Source: Kappaphycus alvarezii (Eukaryota; Rhodophyta; Florideophyceae; Gigartinales; Solieriaceae). From it: DNA of 64,000 nt. The notes under the pieces are model-generated. The model worked only from the letters and a program-made list of their open reading frames with translations, did no database searches and was not told where the DNA came from. The stretch covers positions 62,001 through 126,000 of the forward strand of contig NADL03000692.1 of the NCBI GenBank assembly GCA_002205965.3, in the 5' to 3' direction. Numbering within the stretch: position 1 is the first letter of the stretch; every line of letters starts with the position of its first letter. Below are positions 9,406 through 23,900 of this stretch, in pieces. The position numbers were made by a program, and so were the translations under genes.

Positions 9406-10440
9406 AAATACTCTAATTACGTCTCTTCTCGGTTAGAAAGGAAACCCTCCCTCGGTGCTTGTTACTGGGACGGTGGGTCTCTAGGTCGATCTCTCTGGGC
9501 GAAAGTAATGTCGAAATCGGTACACCGCGAGGGATCCTTGCTCTCCCTTAACCTCTGTTCTGCCCTGGTGCTTCCAACAGCCTCGTGGACGGCCTACTGC
9601 CCGGAAATGACAAGCCCGATGTCGCAGATGCGACAATGCAATTTGGGCTTTTTGCCTTTATTGTTCCTCGCCCTTTTCTCCCGATCCATTGCAGCCTTGA
9701 AAGCTATAGTAAAGAAGAGGTCAATGCGGGCATGAGACCGGGAGGAAGTAGCCGCGGAAGAAGACCCAAGGGCGGTTGTACAGTGAGAAGGACGAGGGGA
9801 AGGCTGTGGAGAATGGGGGGCGTGGCTTGAGTACCTAGAAGCCTGTTAAGGAGATTTGGCACGTATAGAGGCCTGTTCGGATTCTTCGGACCCTTCTTCA
9901 CCTGCTTCAGCCTCGTCGTCTATTAGTGGGTGCCTAAGGTAGGCTATGAGGGTAGCGCTCTCCCTTTCGGTGGAGTTATTGGCAATGCCTTCCCTTTCCT
10001 CCCTCCGATGGAGCTCTCGGTACCTTCGATGGTCTTGGGAAGTCCGCAATGGCCTCTTTATCCCTCCGACAATTCCCTTCGAGTACCAGGAAGGTTCAAA
10101 ATTTAGCAGTCACTGAGGGTATTGCCCCCTTGAACTTCGAGATAAGCACCGAAAGTACAAAGAGACGAGAGACACCTGCAGTATAACGGGTATGTCCCCT
10201 TGATACCTTGGGCTTCGGTATGCACGCCATGAGTACAACGAGACAGGGGACAACACTGCTTTGAGGACAACAGACAAGAGAAGAGCAACGTTTTGGTTGT
10301 GGTGTTAGTGTTCGGGGTGTTTTTTTCCTCCTCCGGTCTGGACCGAATCACTCTTCACCCCTATTTATATAAAAAACTCAGAAAGTTCAAGATAAGCTAG
10401 ATAGTACTAAAAACATCGAATACAGATACAAAGTAGCCTC
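9406..10440. other. intergenic with short unassigned ORFs
   Basis: A plus-strand stretch near 9585-9830 (81 codons) and a charged minus-strand stretch at 10049-9846 are open, but I recognise neither. On the minus strand at 10290-10110 a motif of the form C..SLCT.G....EVQG occurs twice, reflecting a roughly 70-bp tandem duplication. No host gene is evident. Confidence 0.3.
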
Positions 10441-10504
10441 TATAGTACAGTAATTTTTAGCTCGGTTGTTGTGATTTTCGCACTGTGTTGTAGTGCGATA
10501 TTCA

Positions 10505-10715
10505 CAATACATGTATGTGGCTCAGAGCCATGCAAGGTACTGTACATAGCTCGCGTGATCCGAATTTGAGGCCACTTACAGTACTGTACATGGCTTTCAG
10601 GAGCCAAATTTGTGGCCAAATACGGTACTCTGCTGCATATATCTCGTGCCATGCGAATTTGAGGCCATGTACAGTACTGTACATGGCTCTCAGGAGCCAA
10701 ATTGGTGGCAGGACT
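10505..10715. repeat. 93-bp tandem repeat carrying GTAC palindromes
   Basis: Two units start with CGAATTTGAGGCC at about 10561 and 10654 and continue with GTACAGTACTGTACATGGC, then TCAGGAGCCAAATT. The second unit contains a perfect 24-bp palindrome at 10664-10687 (GCCATGTACAGT and its complement). A weaker half unit precedes them near 10515. Confidence 0.85.
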
Positions 10716-10734
10716 GTTGACGGTACAAAAGAAT

Positions 10735-11600
10735 GGACGACTTGTAATGATGTCTCTGTTCCGTTTTCGCGAAGAGAACATACCGGAATTGATCGCGCCA
10801 ATTTCCTGGCCACCTGCTAGAACATATACCTCTCGAAACCGATACTCCACTTCAACAATTACGGTTACTTTTATAATAATAAGGCGCCTGGCGACCTAGT
10901 CTCGCAGAAAATATCTTGAGCAGATCTCCGGAAAGCATGAGTCCCAACCCTCCGATATTTTTTGGAAAGGATGAAACGCTTCCTTCAGAACCTAAAAACC
11001 CTCTTTCAGAACTCCTTTCAGCCTTCTTCTTTTTCAGAGAGGACACACCAATAAGCAGAAGCTGTATACCCTAAATGAATTAGGTTGAAGAACTGTGTTG
11101 GTTTTATAGACGGCAAAGTTATTGGAATTGCTCCTCCAAGTGACAAAGTTCACCAACTTGTTGCGCACATGTACACAAAAGGAAGCATAGCTTGAAATTG
11201 AATGCCGTTAACTCACCTGAAGGTCTGGCTCGTCTTGCATATAGTCGTATGGAAGGTCGGAGACATGACTGGTCGATGTACATACGAAGAATTATAGAAA
11301 GTATTCTTCCCGGGGTCTTAGATAAGGAAGAAACTGAGTTTACTGTCTACGGAGATTCCGGATACAACAGGATATGGTATCTTGAGGAAACATATCAGTG
11401 CAGCAACCTAAATGACCTTCAAAGATTGCCGAATAAGCTATTGGCTCGACGCATTACTGTACAGTGGATTCTCAACGACATAAAGATGTACTACTTTAGA
11501 TTTCAAGCGAAAGCTCAAGATTATGGAGTCACCAGCGGGAGCCCTCTACCTCTCCGCTCTACTCCTATTAAATATGCGAAACTGTCTTTATCCTAATCAG
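10735..11600 (+). pseudogene. PIF/Harbinger transposase pseudogene (copy 1)
   Basis: The reading collinear with the second Harbinger copy at 33.2-34.5 kb is FRFREENIPELI then TYTSRNRYSTS near 10770-10860. It continues as CVGFIDGKVIGIAPPSDKVH near 11100 and HSLKLNAVNSPEGLARLAYS near 11205. The last block is GRRHDWSMY, then VYGDSGYNR, then a C-terminal block ending FRFQAKA near 11515. FIDGK and YGDSGY mark two of the DDE catalytic segments of the Harbinger nuclease, which cuts DNA and reinserts the transposon. At least four frameshifts are required and the linker near 10900-11090 is shortened, so it is inactive. Confidence 0.75.
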
Positions 11601-13548
11601 ATCTAGAAATAACCCCGACATAAGGCTTTGTCCTTAGAGGAGTATTTAGCACCAGTGAATTAAAGTTAACTTTCCTTCTCGCTGAACCCCGCGAAGCGGG
11701 CGCTGGCGCGTGGATAAATTCTGCGACTGGGAGCATTAACGCGGACTCCACACAAGAGGAATCTCTGGGAACCAAGCACGCGTTTTACATTTTCCATTCG
11801 TCAACGTTTCCGGCACTAAAACTTTTTCGCGGGCTCTACGGCTTCTTGGAACGAGCACCTACTCCGCAAGGGCGTGGTAGATTCGTGGGGCTCAAATTGC
11901 TAACGCCAAATTTCTAAATTTCTAAACGATAAAGCTTACGCCGAAATCGTTTTTGGTAGTGAGAGCCATATTTCGCCTACTCCAGATCCGTACTAAACGC
12001 GAGAATAATGTTTGTGCAATCTCGGTTATTCAATTTGGCGAAATCATTGAAAAAGTCCAAAACATAACGACGCGTTTTATACCTATTACAAGTCCAAATA
12101 GAAGTAGTAACTAACCCCTCGGGTTTCCTCAATGCTGTGCAAAAGTATTAGAGAGCTGTTTATGATTACAGGAATCATAAGTACCGTCACCATTATAAGT
12201 TCGGATATTTAATTTCTTTTATCTTCAACTTTTTTTCTGTTCAACTATCTTGCTGTTCTGCTCTCAAAAAAGGATTTTCCAAATATGATGGAAGCAAAAG
12301 ATTACACAAAGATCGGAACACTCACCAACTATAACCGCTTACTCACACCGCTCTGCTGCTTATGTAAAATTTTCTCGCCGTATGGATTTTCGCCGTCGTT
12401 CGATTGAATTTCATCTCTTTTTTTGGCAAATAAGCAGCTCAATCGTCTGAAGTAATTCCAGAGACATTGGAAAGATACTTACTTCTTTAGGAAGGGGTAA
12501 AGATGCTCAATTATGACCCAAAATGGAATGTTGCATTGAAAAATAGACACTCTGAAAAAATTTAAGGTTTTATAAATTGAACTCTTGCTGGAATTGATCT
12601 CCTAATAAGAGGCGTAGTAGTAGATAGAATTATGTATCGCGGACACAAACGCAGGCCATTTTTAAATTTTCCAGCTTTTAATACGCCTCGTGGTTTGTTA
12701 CTGTATTGCTTAAAGCTGTTACAAGGCAGAAGCCATGAACGGACTTTTCATGAGAAGTCCAACGTAGATGATTATAATGATGAAAGGGATGCTGCAGTAT
12801 AATGATTCTAAGTATTGTATCTAAATAGACAGTAGATACAACTAGAGAGAGTACCTAAAGATTTTTTTCGATGCTCGTGTCTTACTGAGGACCAAAAACA
12901 ACTAACACAGAATGTTAGACTAAAGTTGAGTGGGTATTTAAGGCTGCAAAACTATTATGGAAAAAATTGAATTCAAAAGAAACTAAATATCAGAGAAAGA
13001 CCAGTTGATGCAGGGTATGTATTAAAAATTCGATTGAAAAATATGAGGAATTTTTTTATGCAAATCAAATGTATTTTAAATCGTATAAACAAATCTGGAT
13101 ACATGTCTTGCGAGTGATTTGTAGGGGTTGTGGGCAGCAATGGGCGGATTAGTAAAAAATAAGTTTTAGAAAATAAATATTATATCACCAACACTTCAGG
13201 GACTCAAATAAATCAAAAATTCGATGGAAAATGTGCTATAAAAATCCTTAAAATTTATGTAACTGACAAGACTACCTCTTTTGCCAATCTTATGAAAAAT
13301 TGGACAATAAATTTAACAATAAAAGCTGATAAATGGATTTAACCACACTAATTTCAATTTTATATATGGAAGACTTCCTTAGGATGCTAATAGCTTTTTC
13401 ATAGAGCTGGAAGCTATTGGTAATACACTGTTATTGGATAATTGTCAAGGAAATAAAAAGAAGGTAAAGAGCCCAAGTTAAAATAAAATGTACAAAACTA
13501 CTCATTTCATTTTGTGTAGACCACAGTATTTTTTAGTAAAATAAGGAA

Positions 13549-13582
13549 ATTTAATAATAATAATGATAATAATAATAATAAA
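13549..13582 (+). repeat. AAT microsatellite
   Basis: A short run of AAT units with single GAT interruptions, inside the AT-rich island. Confidence 0.85.
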
Positions 13583-16500
13583 ACCGATTTAATTGAAAAA
13601 GCTTTATCATTTCTCAGATTTCAGGAAAAAGTGGGACAAAAAGCAATGTTAGTAGTTCAAAAATGTTTTATCGATTCTCGGGAGCCATGTTTTAATAGAG
13701 AATGCGCTAACCACCCACTTCATAGCTCAATATTGTTTCACATAATTTCGCTAATGAGCCCTGCGCTAGCCATTTCTCAACCTTTAGTCCGAAATAAGTT
13801 GAAGGACATTCCATAGGGAGGTACTATTAAATAATTGAATTTTAAAAGTTCTAAATGATTCAGTATCAGGAAAATAGAGAGTAAAAAAATAGCAAATAGA
13901 GATGGATAGCCACGGATTTCAACCATGGAGACAAGAAAAGAGGCATAAGTGTTCTCAACTTGAGTCGGAGCGGGAAGAGGAACTAAGGTAGCCTGAGGCT
14001 GGGAGAGAATAGGAAAGTGAAAACCTGGATTGAGAGCGTGCAGCATAACGTCTCATTGTAAATTTTAATGGCTATGGAAAAGATATAGAGAAACTTGGTA
14101 AACATAATGTGGTTTGATTTTAAATGAAGATATTACCCGGTTAGTACCGATAATTCTGAAACGAAGACTGAACAAACACACTGTGGAGAGAAAAGAATTT
14201 TTCCCCTTCTTTTGTCATAAAAAATCGATATTTTACAGAGAGAAAGCTACCTTTTCGTACTCGAATATTATATGCTGAAGTCTGTCTCGCCGACATTACC
14301 CTGTTTTGATGGAAAAACCATCCTGCATAAAAAGAAATTTCATTGGTACTGGGCTGAAACCAATTCGCATTAACTTATTCTTATTTCGAGAATATTTTAC
14401 TTCATTCAGCACTTCCTGTGCGATACACAGAACCAGGATCGTTAACTTACAGAGAATTATATATCCATTTGTTGGAACACGGAATCTCTCGTAACGTATT
14501 GGCCATTTTGCTAGCCATTTTAAAACATTTTATGCAATAAAGTAGCTTCTGACCACTCTAGATGGAGCCTGAGACCTTCTGGAACAAATTAAATTTTACC
14601 TTTTGCCTAAATATTAACAAAAAACACAGCTCAGAAAGCAGCTTACTCACATTTTTGGCCCTTTCATAGCAGCCCTGTTGTAATTTCGTAAGACATTAGC
14701 ATGTGTCCAACTTCCAAACTGTGAATAAAGCAAATCAATGTATTGATACTATAGATGATACATAGTACCACATTTGATCAGCTTGCTCTTCCCCATGCAA
14801 GGAAAGGACCAAGACGTGGAAGTGTGGTTAAACATCGTGGGCTTCTATCTGTTGTTCGAGGCGATGGGTGAATCCATGTTCAGAGTATGGAGAGTAGATC
14901 CATAAATTGGAATAAATCGGTTTAGTGCATAGCGGAAGGGATTTTGGTCGAATCTCGTCAGTGTGGTGAGAGCTAGGTCGTTTGCGGGCGAGGAAAAAAT
15001 CAAAAAGGAAACTCCATTGACGAATGTAATTATGATCGCGGATTTAAAAGATCGCAGCGGCGTATATCAATCATGGGTAAGGGATGTTTGATGGTTACAC
15101 CTGCGATCTGAATTCGCCTCCTTTCTTCATGGACCAAGAGGTAAAGGACAATGGTGGAAGAGTCAGTGGCCCTGTTGGCCTCAGACGTTAGCAATATGAC
15201 ATTAACCACATGTAATGTGCAGTCTCCGTGTGAAACAAAGTGACGAACACAAAAACGGTATCTTTCCGATCCAATGGTTAATTGTAATTTCGAACCCACA
15301 AATATGATTTAATTATTGGGCTATGTCCTTGGGAGCATATTTTTTGTGCAATTCAAAAATTTATAATCCAAATCAGACCAATATAATCTACATTCAATAA
15401 AAATTAATCCTTTTTTGATGTGATGAACCAAAATGATGTTTGCCTGTACATTTTATACCACTTTTTTTTCGAATATTACCTCATAGTGTATCATAGCTCC
15501 CTTTTCCCCAAAGGCGATCAAATTAACTACCATTAATCCCTTGTCACCTACAAGGTCCAAACTTATTTCTTTTCAGATATGCTGCAGTAAAATCTTAACT
15601 TAAAATTCACGGAAACTCATTAGTTCCAGTCAGCTTCCAAGGTTGCTTTGACCCGACAGACCCCAAGGGGTACTACTCGATCTTCAAGCATAACTTTGGA
15701 TTTTTTCACCTTGAAAACACTATTCAATGCATAAAAGTTCAAATTATCTCAAATCAGCCAGAGACGACGTTAAAAAGAGGTCTGATATATATTAACTGGA
15801 ACACAGGAACGACAAGCTGAAATCGTCGTTGAAATTCTTGTACTAGGAGACTGACTTGGGGCAAATTAGCCCTGGGACCAACCATTCGCCTCTCGAAAAT
15901 ACCATAGTTTACGAAAAAACATTCCGCTCATTATTTAGCTCTGTCATGATCCAACAGCCTGCCGAAAGTAATGCTGGAGCCGCCGAGCTTGCTGATTTTC
16001 AGAGAGTTGCACACTCTCTGAGTATGCGACCCATTTTCCCATCCAATGAAATTTTATCCCGATCATATCTGAAACCAATTGTATACTACATGCATTTTCC
16101 TCAAATGACCGGGAACGGCAGAATAACGTATCTCTTTCCTATCTCCACCCATTGCCCAGTCGCATCAGCACAGAATTATCGCAAAAATAAGAATTTCTAC
16201 CCGATCAAGTATCATAGCTGTACTTTTAGCTCGCATGAAGTCTCAAATAAAGTAACTTTATTCAAAGCAAGCAACTTTTAATCATCATTATGACCTGTAA
16301 TGGGACCCGCTCTTACTCCATTAAATAAAGAAGTAAACTACATATTTCATCAATTCCTGATTTTAATTTCAATGTCGCACTCTAAATCTTCATTTACACC
16401 GCATTACCTCTTTTATCCACTATTTCAAACTACAAAGAACAGCCTATACTTCTGTTTTTCTGAAGTAATGCTTATTGTACTATGCACAAATTTCTGATGT

Positions 16501-17884
16501 ATATCGCTGCACGTGGTGCTTCATTTTCCTTTTGATTTCACAAAAATTACAGACTTTATCTGAACTTTAACAACCCCTTCACCGTCCAACATACCACTGA
16601 TTTAATATTACATTCAGAACTATCTACAAATAAAAATGAAATTTTAGACGAGAGCAAATTATTTGAAACTAATTGGCCGGCTTTTGGGCCCTATACGTGT
16701 TTTTGAGACGATTTTTCGTATATTGGAATGAGTTTGTGTTTCATTTTTCCCCTTTCACCAAAGAAAGGTCATTGCTCGTGAATTTTGAAAGTTATTTAGT
16801 TATTTACTTCTGACTGTCGCTTACGAAAATAGTATGGTTCAGCCATTTGACAAGAGTTTCGACATTCATCTCTGAGATTAGTCGAGTTCTGAATAATTCC
16901 TCTCAGTGAAAAGTGAAACATAGGAATAAAAAACAGTATGGTTGTAGACAAGATAACACACAATTAAAAGATCTCCAGAAAAAAAACGGACTTTATAATT
17001 TACATCGAAATATTCTTAATTGCTACTTTTCTGTTAAATACTGCCCGCAGATCTCTATTTCAATTTTCACGCCTAGTAAAGACAATAATTATAAACTTCG
17101 ATATGATTCTCTGAGATCTATCCTAAATAATGATTCCCAATGGTACTAATTCCTTATCGCTCTATTTTACAATAGTATTTCGTTATGAGGGACAAGAAAA
17201 TATCAGAAAGAGACGAGCAGACATCTTTTGTAAAGAGAATTCTCACCTCTTGCCGTCTTTTTTCCGCTAGCTTACTACTCAGCATAACTTGTAGGAAGAT
17301 ATCAAAATGTTATTTCTTGCCCGATAAAATCAGGCCTATGATCGAGTTATGGACGATCATAGCAAAAAAGTAGAATTTTACAGTAATTTCCAAATCTATA
17401 CTTGAGTTCTTGGGAAACTCAGAGACATCTCTTAAAATTTTCGCCCTTTATACTGTATATTTTTCAGCTTTTCTTATGGCTATTAGATGAAGTGAATTAC
17501 CAATTCTTTTCGTTCTCAGAAAATGACCTCGAATCCGGAATCAATAGAAATACGGTACAGCCATTTTTGGTATACCTGGCTGTTCATTTCGCTGTTTCAC
17601 GGTGGATGTTCTCGAAATAAATGCCATAATGTAGTCATGCGACGGAGGTACACCCTTTGAGCATCAATATATGTCTATAGAACTGTTTACAGCAGTCATA
17701 AAGACATCAAACTATCTGCAATGAAACATCGACGCAAATTAGCGGATCTATCTTGTAACCCGATAATAAATTAATTGTTTCATTGGGCACGGTAATACGG
17801 CACGAAGTCTTTTATTTGGTCATTCATTTCCTGTACAACCACAACTCAACGGATCCATCAACCATTCACAGCTCCCAGTGGATA

Positions 17885-17915
17885 TAGGCACGCGTCGGAA
17901 GCTCCCGCGTGCCTA
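17885..17915. repeat. GC-rich hairpin in AT-rich DNA
   Basis: TAGGCACGCG and CGCGTGCCTA form a perfect 10-bp stem with an 11-base loop. It is one of the few GC-rich stretches of the island. A TATATAAG motif follows about 35 bp downstream on the plus strand. Confidence 0.8.
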
Positions 17916-20900
17916 CATCGTAGAAGTAGTTCTTTCTTTGACAAGACAGCTATATAAGCAGTAAAAAGGATCTACAGTTGACAAAAAGGGGATCAATTTC
18001 CCACGGAAAGCTACATCTAGATTTATCAAAATCTTTGGATGTGAATGAAAAGGGAATAATTTCACCTTAAAATAATGAAATAGTCATGAAACTTCCTTTT
18101 TGTATCTTTATGTATATGAGTTTCCACGGAAATTGGTTTAAGAAAGATATAGTCTAGTTGTCAATGGAGGAAGCTTGAACCCTCCAAGAATCCAGACGTC
18201 CCGCTTTTTTGTAATTGGTGTTTCAGCTTCAGTTTGGTGCTTATAGATTCTAATTAACACAATAAAAAACAGTAGTAACCAGAGAAAAAACGAAATAAAC
18301 AGTATGTGTACTTAACGATGACTCGAGGCGCTAACTAGTTTCACGTCAAACATAAACTGTAGTAAACTATATATAATTCTCAAAAGTAAAAGTATTTGAA
18401 TGTTAATGGGAAAAAAGATGCATAAAAGGCAATAAAGTTCTTTTCTACACCACTCTGCTCCAGGAACTGGAAAAGATAGCGTTTAAACTCTATTACGCCA
18501 ACTAAAGTATCTTCTACGCAGTGATTTGGCACAGAACTGTTATAGGTGACTAGAAAATTCACTTCGAGCATTGAGGTAGAAAAAAATCGAAGTTAATGTT
18601 CAAAATGGGAGGAAAAGAACCAGTAAAAGGTGTTAGTTTCGACGCTTTTGAATGAAATAGATTTGGCCAGGTGGATTGTGAAGAGGTTAGGTGTGATTGG
18701 TTTACTGCTAATGGTGCGAAGGTTAGAAATATTACGGACTTATGTTCGGACTTTCAAAAGTAAATTTTCTTATGCAACAGAAATTCTCTCGCAGTAAAAG
18801 CTCGGCTGGACTTTACTGTTTTTTTGAAACAAACATTTGAATTGAATATATATATTTCTAGTTTCAAACAAACCTAAATGGATTTTTCTCTCAGTGAATG
18901 TTTACTAAGTCGCAACGCTGTTAATTTTAAACAAAGAAGGATGCAAAAGAGACCTATATTTTCAACAATCGACGAGATAATACCGGCATTTTTTTGGCCT
19001 CTAAAGTACTTCAATAGATACTAGAATAAAAACGGAGATAATACAGAGTAAATGGAAGGATCATAAGTGTTTTCTTAGTCTCTCGAAACTACCAGCTGAG
19101 ATATAAGCTTGAAACGTTACTACAAGAGACTCACTCAACCCCCGCCTCCACGTCCGCTATTGATGGATGAGGATCTCAGCTTGTGAGAATCCGGAATCGA
19201 TCAGGTGAATGCTACTACATCAACACGACCACTTAATCATTTGTCTATGATCTACATTGAAATAGTGCACATCTAATGATTCATCATGACTACGGCCTTT
19301 AATCATGAAACCAATCAAAGCCGTTCACTGTTTGTTCAACTGTCACACTCTGAATGTATTGACTGTTATGAGTAATAACGTTACTGTTCTATTAGCGCAT
19401 ACATACATATGCTACTGTGTTGTAAAATCCCAGGACTGCACGAGCCATCGAAGCAGAGCAGAACGAAAGACAACTTGCATACTCCACACCTTATCCTCTC
19501 TACCATCTGAACTCAGACCACTGCAGCAACGTATCGCTACAGCTATCAGTAACATACGCAGATAATGACTTCAGACTGATAAAAAAGGCTACAAAAGAGC
19601 GAAAAGCTTGAGATCAATGAGCGTTAAATCAATTTATTTAGGAACCTGACGCAGAAAACGGTTCTTATTGGTATATTTTCGACAGTTTGTACGTAGTGGG
19701 TAAAGTGCCTCAATGTTACTTATTTAAAACTTCAACTACAACTTGGCTGAGTATATGTGGGGCTTTCCGACAGCTGAATGATTAGGAATTGTAATGTGGG
19801 GAGAGGTCGACGAAGTTGTTTGTGGTTTAGAGATGACTTTTTCGCGATGCTGGGGGTTCTAGAAAAGGGTAGACGATAGGATATTTTGGGGCGTTTGTTC
19901 CGGGAAGATGTCAGCCTTTGAGGCGTAAATCAACCGATTCGTGCGAAATGTCAGGGAATTAGTGAACGATTCGGAGGTAGTAGCTCATAGTGAGTAGTTT
20001 GCTCTGATTTTTTCCCGTATGGATGGAAACTTATTTCCGAACTAAAGTTACGCAACCTGTGCTGCCAATTGTCACTTTTAGCACGCTTTCCAACTAAGCG
20101 GAAATGTTCGATGGAGAAAAATTTACTTTAGTGGATAGCATAGAATATAGGGGTTCAAAGTTGACGACTAAGTTACGGAACATGCTTTCCCTTGGCTTTT
20201 CAGCACATTTCATCCGTCGGTATCGGATTTGCCAAATTTTTAACAAAAAAAAATCAGTTTCATATCGAAAAGTAAAAAAACGAGAGATAAGTGCGATGCA
20301 GGGAGTACCCAGAGGGGCTTTCAGAAGAGTATCATTTTTCGTGAGCGATAATGGCTTATTAAAGATACCATGGTATTACCGATTTTATCCGGGAGTCAAT
20401 ATGAAAAAATCTCCAAAAGGCTCCCTTTCAAGAGATGAGTATTTTCTAAAAATAGAATATCTTCATGCCGCGTAATAATTGAAATTTTTTTCAAAAATAG
20501 TTTCAGGGTTATGGGCAGTTACATACTAAAAGTGGTGGTGGGAAAGTGCTGCCTATTGCTGTCAGCAGTGTGTTTCTTCTACGATTTCTTACCACACGGG
20601 ATTAAACCAGTGAATAAGCTTGTAGTTGTAGATGACGGGAGGTACTATACTACGGTTGCGTTTAACTTTGCCCAACCCAATAGCGGATGTACATCTTCTA
20701 CTTCAGTTATGGCGGTTTATGGAGGAAGGGACGCAGCTGAGTAAGGATAAATAGAAGTTAAGTGGGTCCAAGTTTGTATTGCGCTCTATGCGAGAGACTC
20801 CGCACTCTCCTATTCTTTCTACTGGAAATATTATGGTACCGATTGGAGTCGAGTCACAGATTGGGCAGGAGCCACTTAAATGGTCAAATCATGGTAGGTG

Positions 20901-23900
20901 TGTTTTGTAAATTGCCCCTAAGGCTGCACTCTACTCATACGCAGAATTTGGTGAACACAAGTCGTTAGGGGATACATTCAGCATTATCTCTGATGATGCT
21001 ATCACTAGCAGATGGAAGTAGTTCTATTTGTAAATTCATGATAACTTTATGACACTATTTTGACGGGTTTCCGCTGCAGGATCCAACTACATTGCTAGCT
21101 AGGAGCTTGCCGAATGGGAAACGTCCGCAAAATGCAGCTTAATCCTGAATGTTCCTCTCAATAATATAAATAGAGTTAAAAAATGATTGGGAGTTGATTT
21201 TGTATTCTATTAATCGTAATGACTCTTTTACTGTGCTGAAGATGTACCGTACTGTCAATATTTACGATCTTGTCCGTTACTGTACCACAGATATTTTCCC
21301 CACATGTTTTAATTTTACACACTGTAATCATTGCGAAATTCTTGTATCTGAGCTCCTTCAGTACACAGAAGTATACGTCCGCAAGCTAGTTGTTGAATTT
21401 CCCGTTTTTCCGCTCAGGCAATTGTTTGTGTTAGTTATCTAGCTATTTTTTGCTATTGTTATGTACGACTGGGGTTGAAAAAATTAAGCAACTGGGTTTG
21501 AGACTATTTGTAGACTATTGCATGGAATTTTGGGCTGGAGAATTGCTGGTGCTCAAATAAATGATACTTGAAAAGAATTGTGTGGCCTCTTTTCTTTTTT
21601 CTTACAAAATTTTCACGAGATAATCTTAAGACAAGTGGTTCTCTATATTTTTTCGCGCATTTTAAATTTATAAACTGATATTTATAAATACAGGGTCTTA
21701 AATTCAAATAAGGCCCCGCATTTTGGAAATGCAGCTAAAGAGCTGTAAACTGATGCAGAATTCAACCAAATATATTCCTCTTGTATATTCGTACTAGGGT
21801 TTATCACTGTTTTATTTTGAAAACTGAAAACTATTTTACAAGTATTGGAAATCTTTTTAATTTTTTTCACATCTAAAAAAGTGATGATAGATTGTGGATC
21901 AATATTTTTTTATCAGTGGCTCACAATTTATATTTATTGTGAATCAACGATGAATAATTTTATCAATTTTTCATTCGCTTTTCTCTTTACTGTATTTTAT
22001 GTGAAGCAATTTTTACGTCTGTCGGTTGTTTTTCGAAGTCTACAATAATAATTACTGGAATTATGTTGACAGCAAATTATTACTTGGACTAACGCTCACT
22101 TTAGGAGTTATTCTGTAATTACTACTGGGCATTAAGTTGGTCTTAAAAAATTATTATAATACTGGAATCATCTTTGTAGCTGTTTTATCTGACCCACAGT
22201 ATAAAAGGCTTAGGATGTTTGAAAATGTTAGCAACCCTCGGGCTATCGAGCCACCCCTGTTGATCAGCAATCAATAAATGTTGGTTTTCTAGTTATTATT
22301 ATTTCAGCCCTATTCATGTGATTGAATTACCCATTTATTTGGAATAATCTATTTTGGTTCTACGCATTTCATTTAATATTTTTATATTTATGCTCTTAAA
22401 ACACTGCGAAGCCACATGAAATCAAATTTGGGTGCGGTGACTAAATTCCTCGTGTTGTTGCGCATGACATATTACAGATGCCGTACATGTAGATCAAACT
22501 TCATAACATCGCTGTTGATATTTCCGGGATTTCACCTATCCCGTAGAACAGTCAGTTTTCCCTTTATATATAAATTAAAGAGCAATTTCAAGATCATTGG
22601 CTGGCTAGCTTAATCAATATTCGAAAAAATCTACTAAAGGGTTTCAGGAAGGGAAAAGGTTATAACAGTTGGTCGATACTTTAAATAATTGCACCGTTAT
22701 CACTACTTTGGCTTTAGAAATACTGTGGATGCGTTTTAAAAAACCGAAAGAACCTAGAAACACTAATAATGGGACGTTTATCACAGAGAGAGAAAAGGTA
22801 TGAATTATTGAGCCCGGTGACCTCAGAACATGGATCGAAAAGATTGAGAGAAGGTTAAATCGGTCTCGTTCTTTGGTTATATAAGAAGACTACGAAAACT
22901 ATAAAATTAGAAAAAAAACTTCCAAAAATAAAAAATTGAGCGATTCTGATGAAAGTAGTATCTTCGGTGAAGCCTTTAAGTTACACAAAACATCAATTAA
23001 ACTAAAAATAGCCTCTTGGTATCAATTAAGAGTCGCTTAGTACGTCATTTAGTATCTGTGATTCTTCAATGTAAGTCTAAAAAGCTTTAATGGTCCCCAG
23101 CAATCTCTAGAAGTCATAGTCAAGCTTGTCTCGATTGATCTGTAGATATATGTAACTAGTTTTCTCGCGGCAGGGGATTCTTATGGTATCTTCAGATAAA
23201 ATTCGAGTTTAGATGACTCTGACGAATAACAATCTTATTGGTATAGCTATTGTGTAGAAGAAGGATAATATCACGCTATCACAATGAAAAGGTAGTTAGA
23301 TAATTTGTGTCGGGATAACGGAGCCCGTATGCTTTGACTTGACCGCTCAGATTATACTTCGTGAAACCGATGGCTGGTTCAGGCTGCTACTCGCCGAACC
23401 CCGATATTTATTTTACTCTGGGTAGACTAGCGAAGTCAAAAATACATTGAATAAAGGTAGCAGGGAGAATTCTGTAGGAGAACGAGAGCCCGTGAAACAG
23501 TGCAGATTCTAACGTATTGCTACCCTGCCAAGTATGGCAACAAGGGATAATACGATAAGAAGTAGACTTCGCCCAACAGGATGAAACTAATATAGGAAGC
23601 TTTCTGTAAGGTGAGCCTAAAAGGGAAATTTTCATTACACTATTTGACTGCGTAAAGTGTGGGTGGCTATGTCATCCACACACCAGGGGGGATCGGAAAT
23701 ATTGAAATACTGATTAACTTAGTATATAAAAAAGTAGGTAATCCATGTGAACAGAAGGTACTGGCACCAGTACCAGCTTTTCAGTAGATAGAATCATGTT
23801 ATAAATCATACTGCATTCTTTTGAACTCCATGCAGTGCGGCAAGTCTAACGGTATTTTCTGATAAGCTAAAGCAATTTATCATTACAGTCATATCTACTC

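Noticed and set aside
10505..10715. CRISPR-like array
   Set aside because: Only two to three units, palindromic core repeated inside the unit, no spacer structure, and the context is eukaryotic.
15856..16281. 141-codon ORF in the AT-rich island as a gene
   Set aside because: No motif, no neighbouring signals, and the length is not exceptional for a 14-kb region searched in six frames.
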